A stretch of DNA of 64,000 bases from Neoaquamicrobium sediminum (GTDB lineage: Bacteria > Pseudomonadota > Alphaproteobacteria > Rhizobiales > Rhizobiaceae): assembly GCF_013240295.1 (NCBI RefSeq), contig NZ_JABETK010000005.1:186001-250000 (forward strand), read 5' to 3'. Below the pieces are notes generated by a model that did no database searches, had not been told where the DNA came from, and saw only the letters and a program-made list of their open reading frames with translations. Shown piece after piece: positions 35,028 to 45,556 of the stretch. The position numbers were made by a program, and so were the translations under genes. The first letter of the stretch is position 1, and the number at the start of each line of letters is the position of its first letter.

Positions 35028-36779
35028 ATGCGAAAAGAAAAGAACGGCATTAGTGTTCACGCAATACCGGGCACTCATACTGTGCTGTTCGGAATGGACG
35101 CAACCGAAGAGGCGAGACGGGGCCTGCTTGGATTTGCTCTGGGCAAGCGCAAGCCGAGAGGCAACATCGCATGGATGAATGGCTTCAAAGTGTTCGAGGA
35201 GACATTTCCCAACCCCGAGCCCGGCACGCTCAAGCCGACCAACGAGCATCCAATCCAGGATTTCCAGTGGTCGGACTACAATGCCGAACCCGGCGGTGAG
35301 GCGGCTGACTATGTCATCCGCCCTCTCTATGGCGCGCCCGCCGAACTGGTGCCTGGCGCCGACATCGAGATGACCGTTGCGACGCTCAACGCGCCGGGCG
35401 CACGCCACCATGTGTATTTCAACCGCGGCACCGTGCCGGGACAGGCCTTCGCCCGGCAGTTCGGCAATACCTATCCCAGCGACGACGAACAGCGCGAGCC
35501 GGGCAATGCGAAGGTCAAATGGCTGAGCCGCGGCCTCCTGGAAGCGGCGCTCGATTTTATCGGGCGCGCGAGCGGCCCGGGCTTTGAGCTGAAGGTCGCC
35601 GCCTACGAGTTCACGTATTTTCCTTTCCTGGCCGCGCTTGGGGAGGCCGCGTTGCGGGGCGCGAAGGTCAAGATCTGCGTCAATACTGGGGATCGCCGCA
35701 GCAATGGCGACATCTACCAGGATGAGACCAGCCTCGGGAACTGGACCGCGATGCTGGATGACACCCTCAAGAAGCGGCTTGGCAGCACGTTCCCCTCGAT
35801 GGGCAGAAAGGGTTTGACGCTCTATCCTCGAACATGGTGGGCGGGCATCCCGCACAACAAGTTCATGGTGCTCGAGGAGAACGGGCACCCGGTCGCGGTC
35901 TGGACCGGATCGACCAACTTCACTTCATCCGGGTTTCTCGGGCAATCCAACCTTGCTCACGTCATCGAGGACGAGGGCCTGGCGCGCTCCTACGCCCGCT
36001 ACTGGGAGACCCTGGCGGGCGACCCATCGCCAACGGATCTCAGCGGTTTCAACACGCGCGAGTTTCCCGATCCGAACCCTCTCGCCGCCAGCGAAGCTCG
36101 GCCGATCTTCTCGCCTCGCGCGGAGGGTATCTTGGCCTGGTACTCCGGCCAGATGGAACAGGCCGAAATGGCTGGGTTCCTGACGGCTGCTTTTGGAATC
36201 TCGGAAGAGATCGGCGCGGCCTTCACTGGGGACAGCAACATCCTCCGTTTCGTCGTCGCCGAGAATTCAGGTCGGACGGACAAGGCCAAGGCGATCATGA
36301 CGGCGATCGAGAACGATCGCGACAATATTGTCGCGATGGGCGCCTTGCTGGTGGAAAAGAGCATCAAGGCGGGCCTCGAGGGCGAGGCCCTCGACCGCTG
36401 GTTCCTGCGGGAAGAACGCCACCGACGGCAGGGAAACATCTTCTACATCCATACCAAGATGATGATGATCGACCCGTTCGGACCAAATCCGCGCGTCTTC
36501 TCGGGATCGGCCAATTTCTCGTCGGCCTCGGTGACCGACAATGACGAGAACATGCTGCTGCTCTCGGGCGAGTGGGCGGCCGAAGTGACGCCGGTGCTGG
36601 TCAACGAGTTCATGCGGTTGCACCGCCACCTTTATTTCAGGACGACCGCGCTGAAAGTGGCGGGCTCCGGCGGCGGTAGTGCGAGGGAGGCCGCGCTGCT
36701 CACGCCGGACGATAGCTGGCAGAAGGATCATTTCCTGCCCGGGCGGCAAAAGCATCGCAAGCGCGAGCTCTTCCGATAG
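35028..36779 (+). CDS. phospholipase D-like protein with two HKD motifs
   Basis: This 583-residue protein contains two PLD catalytic sites: HNKFMVLEENG followed by WTGSTNFTSSG near residues 284-310, and HTKMMMIDPFG followed by SGSANFSSAS near 476-500. The first has Glu in place of the usual Asp. An N-terminal ~150-residue domain is unfamiliar. GGGGAAGAG precedes the ATG at 35028; a TTG at 35007 would add seven residues. No signal peptide, so a cytoplasmic nuclease or lipid-active role is possible. It lies alone at the edge of the defence island. Confidence 0.8.
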   Translation: MRKEKNGISVHAIPGTHTVLFGMDATEEARRGLLGFALGKRKPRGNIAWMNGFKVFEETFPNPEPGTLKPTNEHPIQDFQWSDYNAEPGGEAADYVIRPLYGAPAELVPGADIEMTVATLNAPGARHHVYFNRGTVPGQAFARQFGNTYPSDDEQREPGNAKVKWLSRGLLEAALDFIGRASGPGFELKVAAYEFTYFPFLAALGEAALRGAKVKICVNTGDRRSNGDIYQDETSLGNWTAMLDDTLKKRLGSTFPSMGRKGLTLYPRTWWAGIPHNKFMVLEENGHPVAVWTGSTNFTSSGFLGQSNLAHVIEDEGLARSYARYWETLAGDPSPTDLSGFNTREFPDPNPLAASEARPIFSPRAEGILAWYSGQMEQAEMAGFLTAAFGISEEIGAAFTGDSNILRFVVAENSGRTDKAKAIMTAIENDRDNIVAMGALLVEKSIKAGLEGEALDRWFLREERHRRQGNIFYIHTKMMMIDPFGPNPRVFSGSANFSSASVTDNDENMLLLSGEWAAEVTPVLVNEFMRLHRHLYFRTTALKVAGSGGGSAREAALLTPDDSWQKDHFLPGRQKHRKRELFR

Positions 36780-36886
36780 GCATCTGGCCCGGCCGTCTGG
36801 TCCCTCCAGCGGATGGGAGGGTTGCCTACGCATGCGCTCCCCGAGGCATCGAGCGGCGCGGTTGGCCTCGTCGCCGCTCGCTGTGA

Positions 36887-37453
36887 TCAGGGCTGACTGC
36901 CTGCCTTGAGAATGCCCGTCCGGCCGGGATACTGGGCCTTCGGATTCTGGCGCCACCAAAATTCGACCGTCACCGGAATGTGCCACTTCTTGGCAAGGCG
37001 TTCCACCTCCTTCCACGCGTCGGAAGCCGACTGGCCCTGCACCGAAATGCCCAGGTGCGGATGATACTTGAATCCCTCATCCTCGAACTGAACGGCCTTG
37101 GCTGGTATCCCCAACTCGCGAACGAGCTTCTCGCCGTCCAATCCCTTGGCCTTCAGTTGGGCGATCGTTGTCAGAAGGACGGACGACCACCGCGGGCTTG
37201 GCACAGCCTTCCCGTTGATGGTCGCCGACAACGGCTTGGTGAACGCCAGACCGGGCGCGACATCGAAATGCATTGCGCCGCCGCTCGTGACCACCGCCTC
37301 GGCGGGCTCATCGTCACGCTCGAGTCCGAGCTGGTCCATTGTCTCCCTTATGACGCGATCAAGCGTCTCAGCGGGCGTCTTGGTGCCGAACCAGCTCGCC
37401 ATGAGCTTGAGATCGGAAAATGTGGCATCGCTTATTCGCACAACCGGCATCAT
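36887..37453 (-). CDS. putative RHH-type DNA-binding protein, unknown family
   Basis: This is a 188-residue protein. The first ~45 residues, VVRISDATFSDLKLMASWFGTKTPAETLDRVI, look like a ribbon-helix-helix domain. The C-terminal part, with VQFEDEGFKYHPHLGISVQGQSASDAWKEVERLAKKW, is a second domain I cannot place. It is divergent from the AbiEi/AbiEii genes, and a perfect 16-base inverted repeat lies between them, making it a candidate regulator of one or both. Confidence 0.55.
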   Translation of the reverse strand: MMPVVRISDATFSDLKLMASWFGTKTPAETLDRVIRETMDQLGLERDDEPAEAVVTSGGAMHFDVAPGLAFTKPLSATINGKAVPSPRWSSVLLTTIAQLKAKGLDGEKLVRELGIPAKAVQFEDEGFKYHPHLGISVQGQSASDAWKEVERLAKKWHIPVTVEFWWRQNPKAQYPGRTGILKAGSQP

Positions 37454-37481
37454 GAGAATCTCCTATCTTCCTTCGATAGGC

Positions 37482-37530
37482 AATATGTTACATATCCGGA
37501 CCAAGGATACAAGGGGATATGTAACATATT
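37482..37530. promoter_or_regulatory. perfect 16-base inverted repeat, divergent operator
   Basis: AATATGTTACATATCC (37482-37497) and GGATATGTAACATATT (37515-37530) are exact reverse complements separated by 17 bases. Each arm is itself nearly palindromic (ATATG-TTA-CATAT). The A+T-rich site is 29 bases upstream of the RHH-like gene and about 82 bases upstream of the AbiEi start. AbiEi proteins are known to autoregulate by binding inverted repeats, so AbiEi or the RHH-like protein is the probable ligand. Confidence 0.65.
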
Positions 37531-37611
37531 TCTGCCTTTCACCCGGAAGGCTGGTTTCAGCAGTCGTTGAAAAGGCAGCGAAGAGTGAAAGGGGTTGCCG
37601 AATTTCAGTAG

Positions 37612-38715
37612 ATGACATATTTTCAGCAAATGCTGAACACGGTCGAAGAACTGAAAACCATGGAGAAGGACGCTGCGGAGGCCCTAACGGGACTCCTGCA
37701 AAGGGTCCCGGCTCTTGTGGTCGAGGATGTCGAACTCGAGCGTGCTGACGGCCCCGATCGCGGGGCCGATTTCTTGGCCCACGTCGCTGTCGGCGGCCGC
37801 CGACACACGTTGGTCTGCCAGGTCAAGTCGAACGGTCAGCCCCGGCACGTTCGCTTAGGCTTGCTTCAACTGCGTAACTACACTGCGCATTTCGATAGAG
37901 AAGCGGTGCCGATCTTCGTCGCTCCATACCTCTCCCCGGAGGCTCAGGCGCTTTGCAACGACTACAAGGTCGGTTTCCTGGACCTTGTTGGCAATGCCCG
38001 CATTATTTTCGACAGTGTTTTCATCGAGCGGCACGTCGACAGCAAGCCGAGCGCGGAGCGACGCGAACTCAAATCCCTCTTCAAGCCCAAGTCTGCGCAG
38101 GTGCTCCGGGTGCTGTTGCGAGATCCAGACAAACCATGGCGCGTAGCGGACCTTGCCGAAGCGTCAGCGGTAAGCCTTGGCCACATCAGCAATGTGCGAA
38201 GCGCACTAATCGACCGGGAATGGGCAAGAACGTCGTCCGAGGGAGTGACGTTGACGGACCCCGACGCGTTGCTGGACGCGTGGCGCGAGGCCTACGAGCC
38301 GCCCGTCGGTCGGCGGCTGCGATTTTATTCGGCGCTTCACGGGAGCGGCTTCGACACCGCGGTGCGCGGAGTCCTTGGTGCGCAGCCGGAAGGTGGATGG
38401 GCGATACTCGGGTCTTTCTCGGCCGCCCAGTGGTTGTCACCTTACGGGCGAACCAGCACGCAATTCCTCTATGCCGACGATGATGGCCTCGTGCGACTGC
38501 AGGAGGCGATAAAGCTGTCATCGGCGTCAAAGGGGGAAAATGTCGTTGTCACTTTACCGAAGGATGCAGGCATCCTCCGCGATGCCGTCGAGCCTGTGCC
38601 GGGAGTTGTCTGCACGAGTCCGGTGCAAACCTATCTCGACCTGGCAGCCGCCGGCGAACGGGGACGCGAAGCTGCTGAGCACCTGCGTCGGGAGAAGCTC
38701 GCATGGCGCCCGTAA
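37612..38715 (+). CDS. AbiEi-family antitoxin/regulator (type IV TA)
   Basis: This 367-residue protein has an N-terminal restriction-endonuclease-like stretch (LVCQVKSNGQPRHVRLGLLQL), a winged helix (KPWRVADLAEASAVSLGHISNVRSALIDREW) and a C-terminal AbiEi domain (GWAILGSFSAAQWLSPYG ... VVCTSPVQTYLDLAAAGERGREAAEHLRR). The last part is characteristic of AbiEi proteins that neutralise AbiEii. It overlaps the next gene by 13 bases. The start may be the ATG at 37612 or 37630; ribosome sites are weak at both. Confidence 0.8.
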   Translation: MTYFQQMLNTVEELKTMEKDAAEALTGLLQRVPALVVEDVELERADGPDRGADFLAHVAVGGRRHTLVCQVKSNGQPRHVRLGLLQLRNYTAHFDREAVPIFVAPYLSPEAQALCNDYKVGFLDLVGNARIIFDSVFIERHVDSKPSAERRELKSLFKPKSAQVLRVLLRDPDKPWRVADLAEASAVSLGHISNVRSALIDREWARTSSEGVTLTDPDALLDAWREAYEPPVGRRLRFYSALHGSGFDTAVRGVLGAQPEGGWAILGSFSAAQWLSPYGRTSTQFLYADDDGLVRLQEAIKLSSASKGENVVVTLPKDAGILRDAVEPVPGVVCTSPVQTYLDLAAAGERGREAAEHLRREKLAWRP

Positions 38716-39572
38716 CTCCCGCAGAGCCGCAATCGGCGGCTGATTACGATGATCGTACCACCTCGGCCGTCAAGGCTGTGCTGGTTGAAGTTGGCCAGAT
38801 ACTGGGCAGCTTCCGCGGTAAGTTCGCGGTCGTCGGGGGCGCCGTGCCGTGGCTCCTGCTCGGCAGCGAGGATATGCCCCATGTCGGGACGCTCGATGTC
38901 GATCTCAGTCTCGACGCGGAGGCGCTGGGAGACGGTGAATACACGACGCTGATCGAAGCGCTTAGAGAACACGGATACGAGCAGCGTGCCGAACTAAGGC
39001 GATTTCAGCTTGTGCGGCAGGTTCCAGCGGCCGATGACGGCGGTCCGATCGACATCATCGTCGATTTTCTGATGCCGCGGGACGCGGAAATCGTCAAGAA
39101 CGTGCCGCCCCTGATCAGCGACTTCGCCGTGCAGCGGGCCGACGGCGCCGATCTAGCATTGCGCTTTTACCAGATGGTCGCGATTGCCGGTCCGATGCCA
39201 GGGGGCGGCACAAACCGCGTGGAGATCGCCGTCTGCTCGATCCCAGCCTTGCTCGCCATGAAAGGGCATGCCCTCAACGGTCGGCACAAGCAGAAGGACG
39301 CATACGACATCTACTACTGCGTTCGAAATTATCCCGAGGGCAGCGAGGCGCTCGCTCTGGCATGTCGGCCACTGTTGGAACACGCCAGCGGCGCGCGAGG
39401 CTTCGGCTTCATTGCAGAGAAATTCGACACCGTCGACGGCTACGGGCCGACTTGCGTCAGGCAGTTCGTCGAACAGACCGATATTCTAGGCGATCGCACG
39501 CCCGACCAATGGCAGCAGGATGCTTTCGGACAAATCGACGCGTGGCTGCGCGCACTGGGGTTTCGGGGCTAA
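38703..39572 (+). CDS. AbiEii-type nucleotidyltransferase toxin
   Basis: This 289-residue protein has the nucleotidyltransferase motifs VVGGAVPWLLLG and GTLDVDLSLD, then IDIIVDF, and the KQKDAYDIYYCVRNYPEG stretch common to AbiEii/MenT-type toxins. Members modify tRNA or proteins by adding nucleotides. It is translationally linked to the AbiEi gene and followed four bases later by the AlbA_2 gene. Confidence 0.82.
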   Translation: MAPVTPAEPQSAADYDDRTTSAVKAVLVEVGQILGSFRGKFAVVGGAVPWLLLGSEDMPHVGTLDVDLSLDAEALGDGEYTTLIEALREHGYEQRAELRRFQLVRQVPAADDGGPIDIIVDFLMPRDAEIVKNVPPLISDFAVQRADGADLALRFYQMVAIAGPMPGGGTNRVEIAVCSIPALLAMKGHALNGRHKQKDAYDIYYCVRNYPEGSEALALACRPLLEHASGARGFGFIAEKFDTVDGYGPTCVRQFVEQTDILGDRTPDQWQQDAFGQIDAWLRALGFRG

Positions 39573-39576
39573 CGAA

Positions 39577-41019
39577 ATGTCGGCTGCACCCGAGCGCGAC
39601 AAGGTCACCGTTTCAGATTTGTCCGACCTCATTGCCGGGGCAAACGAAAATCTCGGTGTCGAGTTCAAGGCCTGGATGGACACGACAGATCCTGAGCACA
39701 GAGCGAAGCTCGCGCGCCATATTGCGGCGCTTGCCAATCACGGCGGGGGTTATCTCGTCTTCGGTATCGACGACAAGACGCGCAAGCCCCTCGGCGCCAC
39801 CGATCTGCCCCCTTCCTCGTTCGGCCAGGATGCAATTTCGGCGATCGTGAAGAGGTACCTCGAACCGCGCCTGCAGGTTCTCCTGCAGGGCGCCGAGTTT
39901 GAAGGCGTGACCTATCCGGTTGTCGTTGTCCCCTCACACGGAGCACGGCCCGTTGTGGCGATCGCGGATGGGCCACAGGGCGCCAATGGCAGACCTGTCG
40001 GCATCTCGCAGGGCACGGTCTACGTGAGGGCGGCCGGCCCCGAGAGCGTGCCGATCCGTAGCTCCGTTGATTGGAACACGCTTCTGGAGCGTTGCCTGTC
40101 GCATCGCGCCGATCTCTTGGGAAGCATCCTCCGTCAGTCGATCGGCGGGCGGTCGCAGCCGGATTCGCGAGTTCTCGAACTGCTCGTCGCGGCGGTCACT
40201 GAGACGGCCGCCGATTTCACCGCACAGACTCGCAGCCTCACGGAGCGGACCGACGCAAAATACCATGCACAGATATTGCAGGCGGGCGAAAACTATTCAG
40301 CCATGGGGTACGCTTTGGTCGATGCGGATGGCGATCCAATCAGCATCGAAAGCCCGCGAACGCTGAATGATCGCGTCTCGGTGGCGATGCACCAATATGC
40401 GTACTACGGCTGGGGTTCGTTCCTTCCTCTTTCGGTGCCGGAACGCGCGCCTCAGGTCCGCATGTCGACGTTGGGCGGGAGGGAGACCACGTACCTTGAA
40501 GGCATGCGCGTGGAAAACACGGGCTTGATCTCGGGTGCCTTCGACTACTGGCGGATCTATGAGTGCGGCATCGCGGTGAGCGTGGAGTCGTTGCGCGACA
40601 ACTGGTCAAGAGAAGGCCAGCCATCTCCGCCCAAGCATCTGACCCCGTTGTGGATACTCGTCGCCATTCATTCGCTGCTGGCCCATGCCCGTCTCATGGG
40701 TCAGGAGCTGCCAGGAGTGGCCCAAGTAATCGTCCGGATGGATTGGCGCGGGCTCAGCGATCGCATGTTGATGTGGGACAATTTCCGCGTCGTCGCTTCG
40801 ACCCCATACCGCGACGATCGCTTCGCGCGGACCATACCGCTGCAATGGGCCGAGCTCCGCGATGATTACTTCGGAGCGCTTCGTCGGGTGGCGCTTCCGT
40901 TCATGAACCTGTTCGCGACACAGGGCTGGTTTCAGCCCGAGAGCTGGCTCACGCCGGACGCCGTGCAAAACGAGTTCAAGAGGCTCGAGATGCGTTCGAT
41001 GAGACTGTTCGACGACTGA
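39577..41019 (+). CDS. AlbA_2 (Schlafen-like) domain protein
   Basis: This is a 480-residue protein. The N-terminal AlbA_2 domain is recognisable in NLGVEFKAWMD (conserved E and K), ALANHGGGYLVFGIDD and YPVVVVPSHGARPVV (residues about 20-135). The remaining ~340 residues are unfamiliar. The ATG follows the AbiEii stop by four bases, so it belongs to that operon. AlbA_2 proteins are frequent in defence islands; an extra effector or regulator role is inference. Confidence 0.72.
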   Translation: MSAAPERDKVTVSDLSDLIAGANENLGVEFKAWMDTTDPEHRAKLARHIAALANHGGGYLVFGIDDKTRKPLGATDLPPSSFGQDAISAIVKRYLEPRLQVLLQGAEFEGVTYPVVVVPSHGARPVVAIADGPQGANGRPVGISQGTVYVRAAGPESVPIRSSVDWNTLLERCLSHRADLLGSILRQSIGGRSQPDSRVLELLVAAVTETAADFTAQTRSLTERTDAKYHAQILQAGENYSAMGYALVDADGDPISIESPRTLNDRVSVAMHQYAYYGWGSFLPLSVPERAPQVRMSTLGGRETTYLEGMRVENTGLISGAFDYWRIYECGIAVSVESLRDNWSREGQPSPPKHLTPLWILVAIHSLLAHARLMGQELPGVAQVIVRMDWRGLSDRMLMWDNFRVVASTPYRDDRFARTIPLQWAELRDDYFGALRRVALPFMNLFATQGWFQPESWLTPDAVQNEFKRLEMRSMRLFDD

Positions 41020-41205
41020 TTGTCGCCGGACTTCATTTGTTTTCGTGGCTTGGAAAAGGAGACTTTCGCAAGTTCGCCGCGGACGAGAAGATGGGAACAA
41101 GCACTTGCGGTCTAGACGTTTGCTTTCGGGCATAGTCTTATTCGATGCAAAATCGCAAGATGATCCGTGGGCTGGCGAGCCGCGGCTGGTGGAAATGGGG
41201 GCTGC

Positions 41206-42809
41206 GTGGAGCTGAACGGGAGCAAAACGACGTTGCTCGCCCGCGCTCGCATTATCGCGAGAGAACTGGCTATTTCCGCAGCCACGCCGCAGGCTCGGGC
41301 CGACGCCTGCCTCGACCTGCTTGATGAGCTCGGGTCGGATAGCCGGGTCGAGGGCTTCCGTCGTGCGCTTCACGCGTTGCCGGTCGACGAACGACACTAT
41401 TGGATCGGCACGCTCTATACCCTTATGCTACCGAGCAAGGTGCGGCGGTCGCAGGCCACATATTTCACGCCACCGGCCGTTGCGGACGCCGTTGTGGACC
41501 TCGCCATCGAGGCCGGTTTCAATTTCGCCCAGGACGACGTTCTTGATCCTGCGGCCGGGGAGCCGCCTTCCTCTCGACGATTGCGGGCCGAATGGCGACT
41601 GCGGGCCTCGCCGCCAAGGACGTAGCCTATCGCCTGAACGGCATCGAGATCGACGCGGGCCTGGCGACGCTCTCCCGGCGGCTGATCGCGGATCGCCTTG
41701 GCGCGGCCCTGCCCCGTGACATCATCGTCGTCGACGATGCCCTCAAGGCGAAGATTCCGGCCGCCTACGGGCTGGTGATTGCTAACCCGCCCTATGGACG
41801 TATGTCGATCGAGGAGGTGCGCGGAAGGGCTTGGCGACGTGTGGCCCACAGCGGCCACATCAACAAGTACGCGCTCTTTGCAGAGCTTTGCTTTCGGCAT
41901 GCGAAGCCTGGCGGTGTCGTCGCCCTCGTCATTCCCTCGAGCTTTCGCGCCGGTCCTCTCTACGACCGCATGCGAAGTTTCATCCGGTCGCGCGGCGAAG
42001 TTCTGACGATCGGTTCGATTGCCGGTCGGGATGGTGTTTTCCTGGACGTCGCTCAGGACATTAGTGTGCTGATCGTGCGCAAGGGAAAGGCGCATCGCGC
42101 CGATGCCAAGGTGCGCTTTCCGATCGTCGGAGTGACATGCTCGGCGACGCCGATCGTCGAGCAGGCCCTACCGCCCAAGTCGGGCGACGTTTGGCCACTT
42201 CCTGCGATCGATCCCCAGACCGTCGGCGGTGCAACCCTCGCCGACTATGGCGTCGGCGCCAAGGCGGGATATTTTGTCTGGAATCGCGAGCAAACCCGGC
42301 TGGTTTCGAAGCTCGGAGGGCGGCGGGGTTTTCCGTTGATATGGGCGAAGAATGTTCGGTCGGGGGCACTCTGCCGGCCCTCCGGTAAGAAGGGCATTCA
42401 AACAGACTTCGTGACGTTCGCCGAGGACAGCGCAGCTGTGATCCGCTCGGCGGCGGCGGTCATGCAGCGTACCACGAACGACAAACAGCCACGTCGGCTG
42501 ATAGCGGCGATGGTCGATCCTGCCGTAGTCGCCCGCTGGGGCGGCTTCGTCACCGAGAACCACACGATCGTTCTCACATCCGAGAACCCCGAGCAGCTTG
42601 CCCTCGCCGTCGCTCTGCTGAACACGAGTGCGGTTGATCAACGATACCGACGGGTGTCGGGAACCGCCGCCGTTTCGGTCACGCTGCTGCGCAAGCTCGA
42701 CCTGCCTTTGCCGGCGGTTTTTCGAGAGGCGCTTCGTGACGCGGATGGCGACGCGGAGGCCGCAGCGCTTGCGGCCTATCGCGTCCACGCCAAGATGGTC
42801 GAAGCCTGA
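41206..42809 (+). pseudogene. DISARM-associated N6-adenine DNA methyltransferase, one frameshift
   Basis: The repaired protein has about 535 residues. The N-terminus runs to QATYFTPPAVADAVVDLAIEAG, then motif I DPAAG with GAAFLSTIAG in the next frame, and motif IV NPPYG near residue 193, the signature of gamma-type N6-adenine methylases. The frame breaks inside motif I at the GGGG near 41560 (one G missing). The C-terminal half looks like a target-recognition domain. The GTG at 41206 is a likely start. The stop overlaps the next gene (TGATG). It presumably marks self DNA for the DISARM-like locus that follows. Confidence 0.75.
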
Positions 42810-45556
42810 TGGCGCGTCATCGGCCCTTCGATCGCGCGCCAGGAACTGAGCTGCAGGATCGGACGCGACAACGGCAAATCCAGCTCGAAAAGCGCGCCGG
42901 GCTAACCTCGAAATTGGCGGATCGTGCTTCGCGTCGGGTGGCCGAGGCCGTGGAGGTCGCTGCCCCCGCCAAGCGCCCCCGCGGAACGTCCAAGGATATA
43001 TGGATGCGCTTGCAACACAGCCTCTGCATCGCCTGGGGTCGAGCGAGCCGGCAGCGCTCACGCCTGCCTATCTGAGGTTGGTGCGATCTGCTGCAGAGGT
43101 GGCAAGCGATGGGTCCGCGCAGGTAGTCATGCCATGGCCACCGATGCGGATGTCGCCGTCTGCGATCGTGGCTTTGCTGGCGATAGGCGCCGTCGCCAGT
43201 GCCGATCAGGACGAGGTAATAATTGCGAATGAACGCACCGCCTGCCGCAAGCGGGCCGACGAGGTGCATGCAATCGTCTTCCCTTACGCGCGAAGCACCC
43301 ATGCGCAGGCGCGGGCAGTGCAGGTCGACCGGCATGGCCTGGGTGAAGTGCATTTCGACCATCTGAAGCGCTATCAGAGCGGAGAGAACGATCCCGCCAA
43401 GGACTATCATCAGGTCCTGGCGCGTGTCCGCAAGCTGACAGGTCGCGCCTCGGATGGCCGCGACTACCCAGAATTCGAGCATCCAATCCTCGATGAGATC
43501 GTGCCTCACGGTCCGCCTCGTGGCGACAGACCTTCCAACAGCGAGTTGCTGTGGCGCACGCGAAGCAAGACCGACATTGCAGCGCACAAGCGGTCGGGCG
43601 CCGCGGACGACCCAGCGATCGCCCCCTATTATCTCTTTACGATCCGAGCGGCGGACCGGCTTGGGGTCGAGTTGCGAAGCATCAAGTCCGCGCCGGACCT
43701 CCTGATCCTTGACCTCTCGCGCAACGCGCGGGACCGGTTGGGGTGGAACTGGCTGAAGCGGACCACCGAGATGATCGGCTGCATGCGCGAGGTTCATCCG
43801 CAGGCAGGCATTCTCGTGCTCGCCGATGATCCATGGACCTACCAGACAGCGCGCTTCCAGCTGTTGGGAGCCAAGCAGGCCGGACGCAAAGGTAAGGTGA
43901 TCCCCGCCTTGGGTCACGTTGTCTACTCGCCAACCGCCGGCATCATCCAAGACAGCAGGCGGCAAGAGCGCGGCTTCGAGGGTGCCAAACGTATCGATGT
44001 CGATGGCTTTTTTGGTGACGTTGACCGCAACATCGAGCGGCTCCGCGGACTGGCGCACAGACTATCCGAGATGGGCGACCCCGCCGGTGCGGAGACGGTA
44101 AGAAACATGATCGGTACGGTGCGGCGGTCGGCGTGCCTGCCAGGATCGATCACCGAACTCAGCAGGTTCCTCGAACACGAGACGTCGACCGCGACGGCAA
44201 ACGACCAGTTGGCGACTTACCGCGTGGCGGCTGACGTGGCGGCCCTGTCCGATCCCCGCAGTCTCGCCAGCCAAGCAGACGCTGATACGCATGTTGCTGC
44301 CGAAACGACCAGCGTCATGCGTCTGCTGGAGCGGGCCACGCCGATGTCGTCGCTACTGGAGGAGTTCGTCCAGCCTGCACTTCGATCCAGCTCGAGGTCA
44401 GCCTTCGTGTTTCGTTCGGATATGATTGCGGAATTCGCGGCGGACCGACTGGGGCCGTCTTATCCGAAGCTCGCGGAACGGCTGGACCTCGGCCTGATCC
44501 GGTTCGGAGGGGCGCGCGTACTGAACATTATCGCGGCAATGCCCAGCGCACTGCGCAACCAGTTCAAGCGGGCCATCATCGTCGCACCGACTCGATCGGC
44601 AATTCTCGCGACCCTGAGCGAACAATGGCTGCCCGAGCAGATCGTCATGCTGGCCGATGCCGACACATTAGCCTTCGCAGCGAGGGATGCCGAGCGTTTG
44701 GCAGAAGCAATAGATGTCGCTCCGCTCGCCGCCCGACTGCGGGCATTTGCGAAACGTGCTGCCGCCCGCGTTGCCGAAATCGGGCGTCACGCAGTGAAGC
44801 TCGACACCGAAATGCCCCCGATGACATCGAATTCCCCGCGGGCCTTGTTGTCGACCTGAGCGGGGGGGTCGGGGCGAGCGGCGCCTGGTCGAGCTTTCGA
44901 TGCATAACGGCCAGCGTATTATCGCACGCCAGTCGACAGGCATCGTCCTGCGCAACGACAAGGCCGCGACGACTTCCTTCATCGAACGGCCGGCCGCGCA
45001 GGTGCGCGAAGGCGAAGAGGTCTGTGTCATCGGGCCAGGTTTCGTCGAGCGGGCACGCACCTTGGTCAATGTCCGCGCGACGGCGGCGGCAGAGATTCGG
45101 GAGTACCATCTTCAGGTCGCCCGCCGCTTCGCTCAAGTGCCTGGCGATTCCGTCAACGAGCGCTTGCGGGCTGTCGTATCTCAGATGGGTGAACCCCGCA
45201 CTTCGATCGAGACGGCCCGCTATTGGGTCGACCTCGACGAAGAACTCGACAAACCCCTTCACGACGTCGTGCCGCATGCGCCGCACGATCGAGAGACGTT
45301 CATGCGCTTCACGGCCGCGCTCGGCATCGGCACAAAACTCGCCGAGAGTTTCTGGCTCTGGGCCGTGGTGGCGCAACGCTCGCACCGGATACGCTCGGGG
45401 AACGTCTTTCACGACGCCTTCCGGGGTATTCTGACCGATCCGCACGCTGCGCTCGCCACGAATCGCGAGCGTGGTGATGACATCCGTGCCCTGCGGCTGA
45501 TGGCCGAGGAGCACGTGGCAACTGTCGCGAAGACGCGCAGCTTGGAGGCGCAGTGA
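42809..45556 (+). pseudogene. DrmE-like protein of the DISARM-type locus, three frameshifts
   Basis: The repaired protein is about 915 residues. It has an N-terminal basic region, APDLLILDLSRNARDRLGWNW and ILVLADDPWTYQTARFQLL (a degenerate helicase-like motif II/III block), FKRAIIVAPTRSAIL, and a C-terminal helical part with SIETARYWVDLDEELDKPLHD and HRIRSGNVFHDAF. Frames change near 43000, at CCCCC about 44812 and at GGGGGGG about 44867, each explained by one missing base. Its place between methylase and drmA and its size suggest DrmE, but the similarity is weak, and it may be an unassigned DISARM-linked family. Confidence 0.5.

Noticed and set aside
41555..41565. phase-variable G tract in the methyltransferase
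   Set aside because: The run is only four G, too short for typical slipped-strand switching, and similar deletions occur across unrelated genes.
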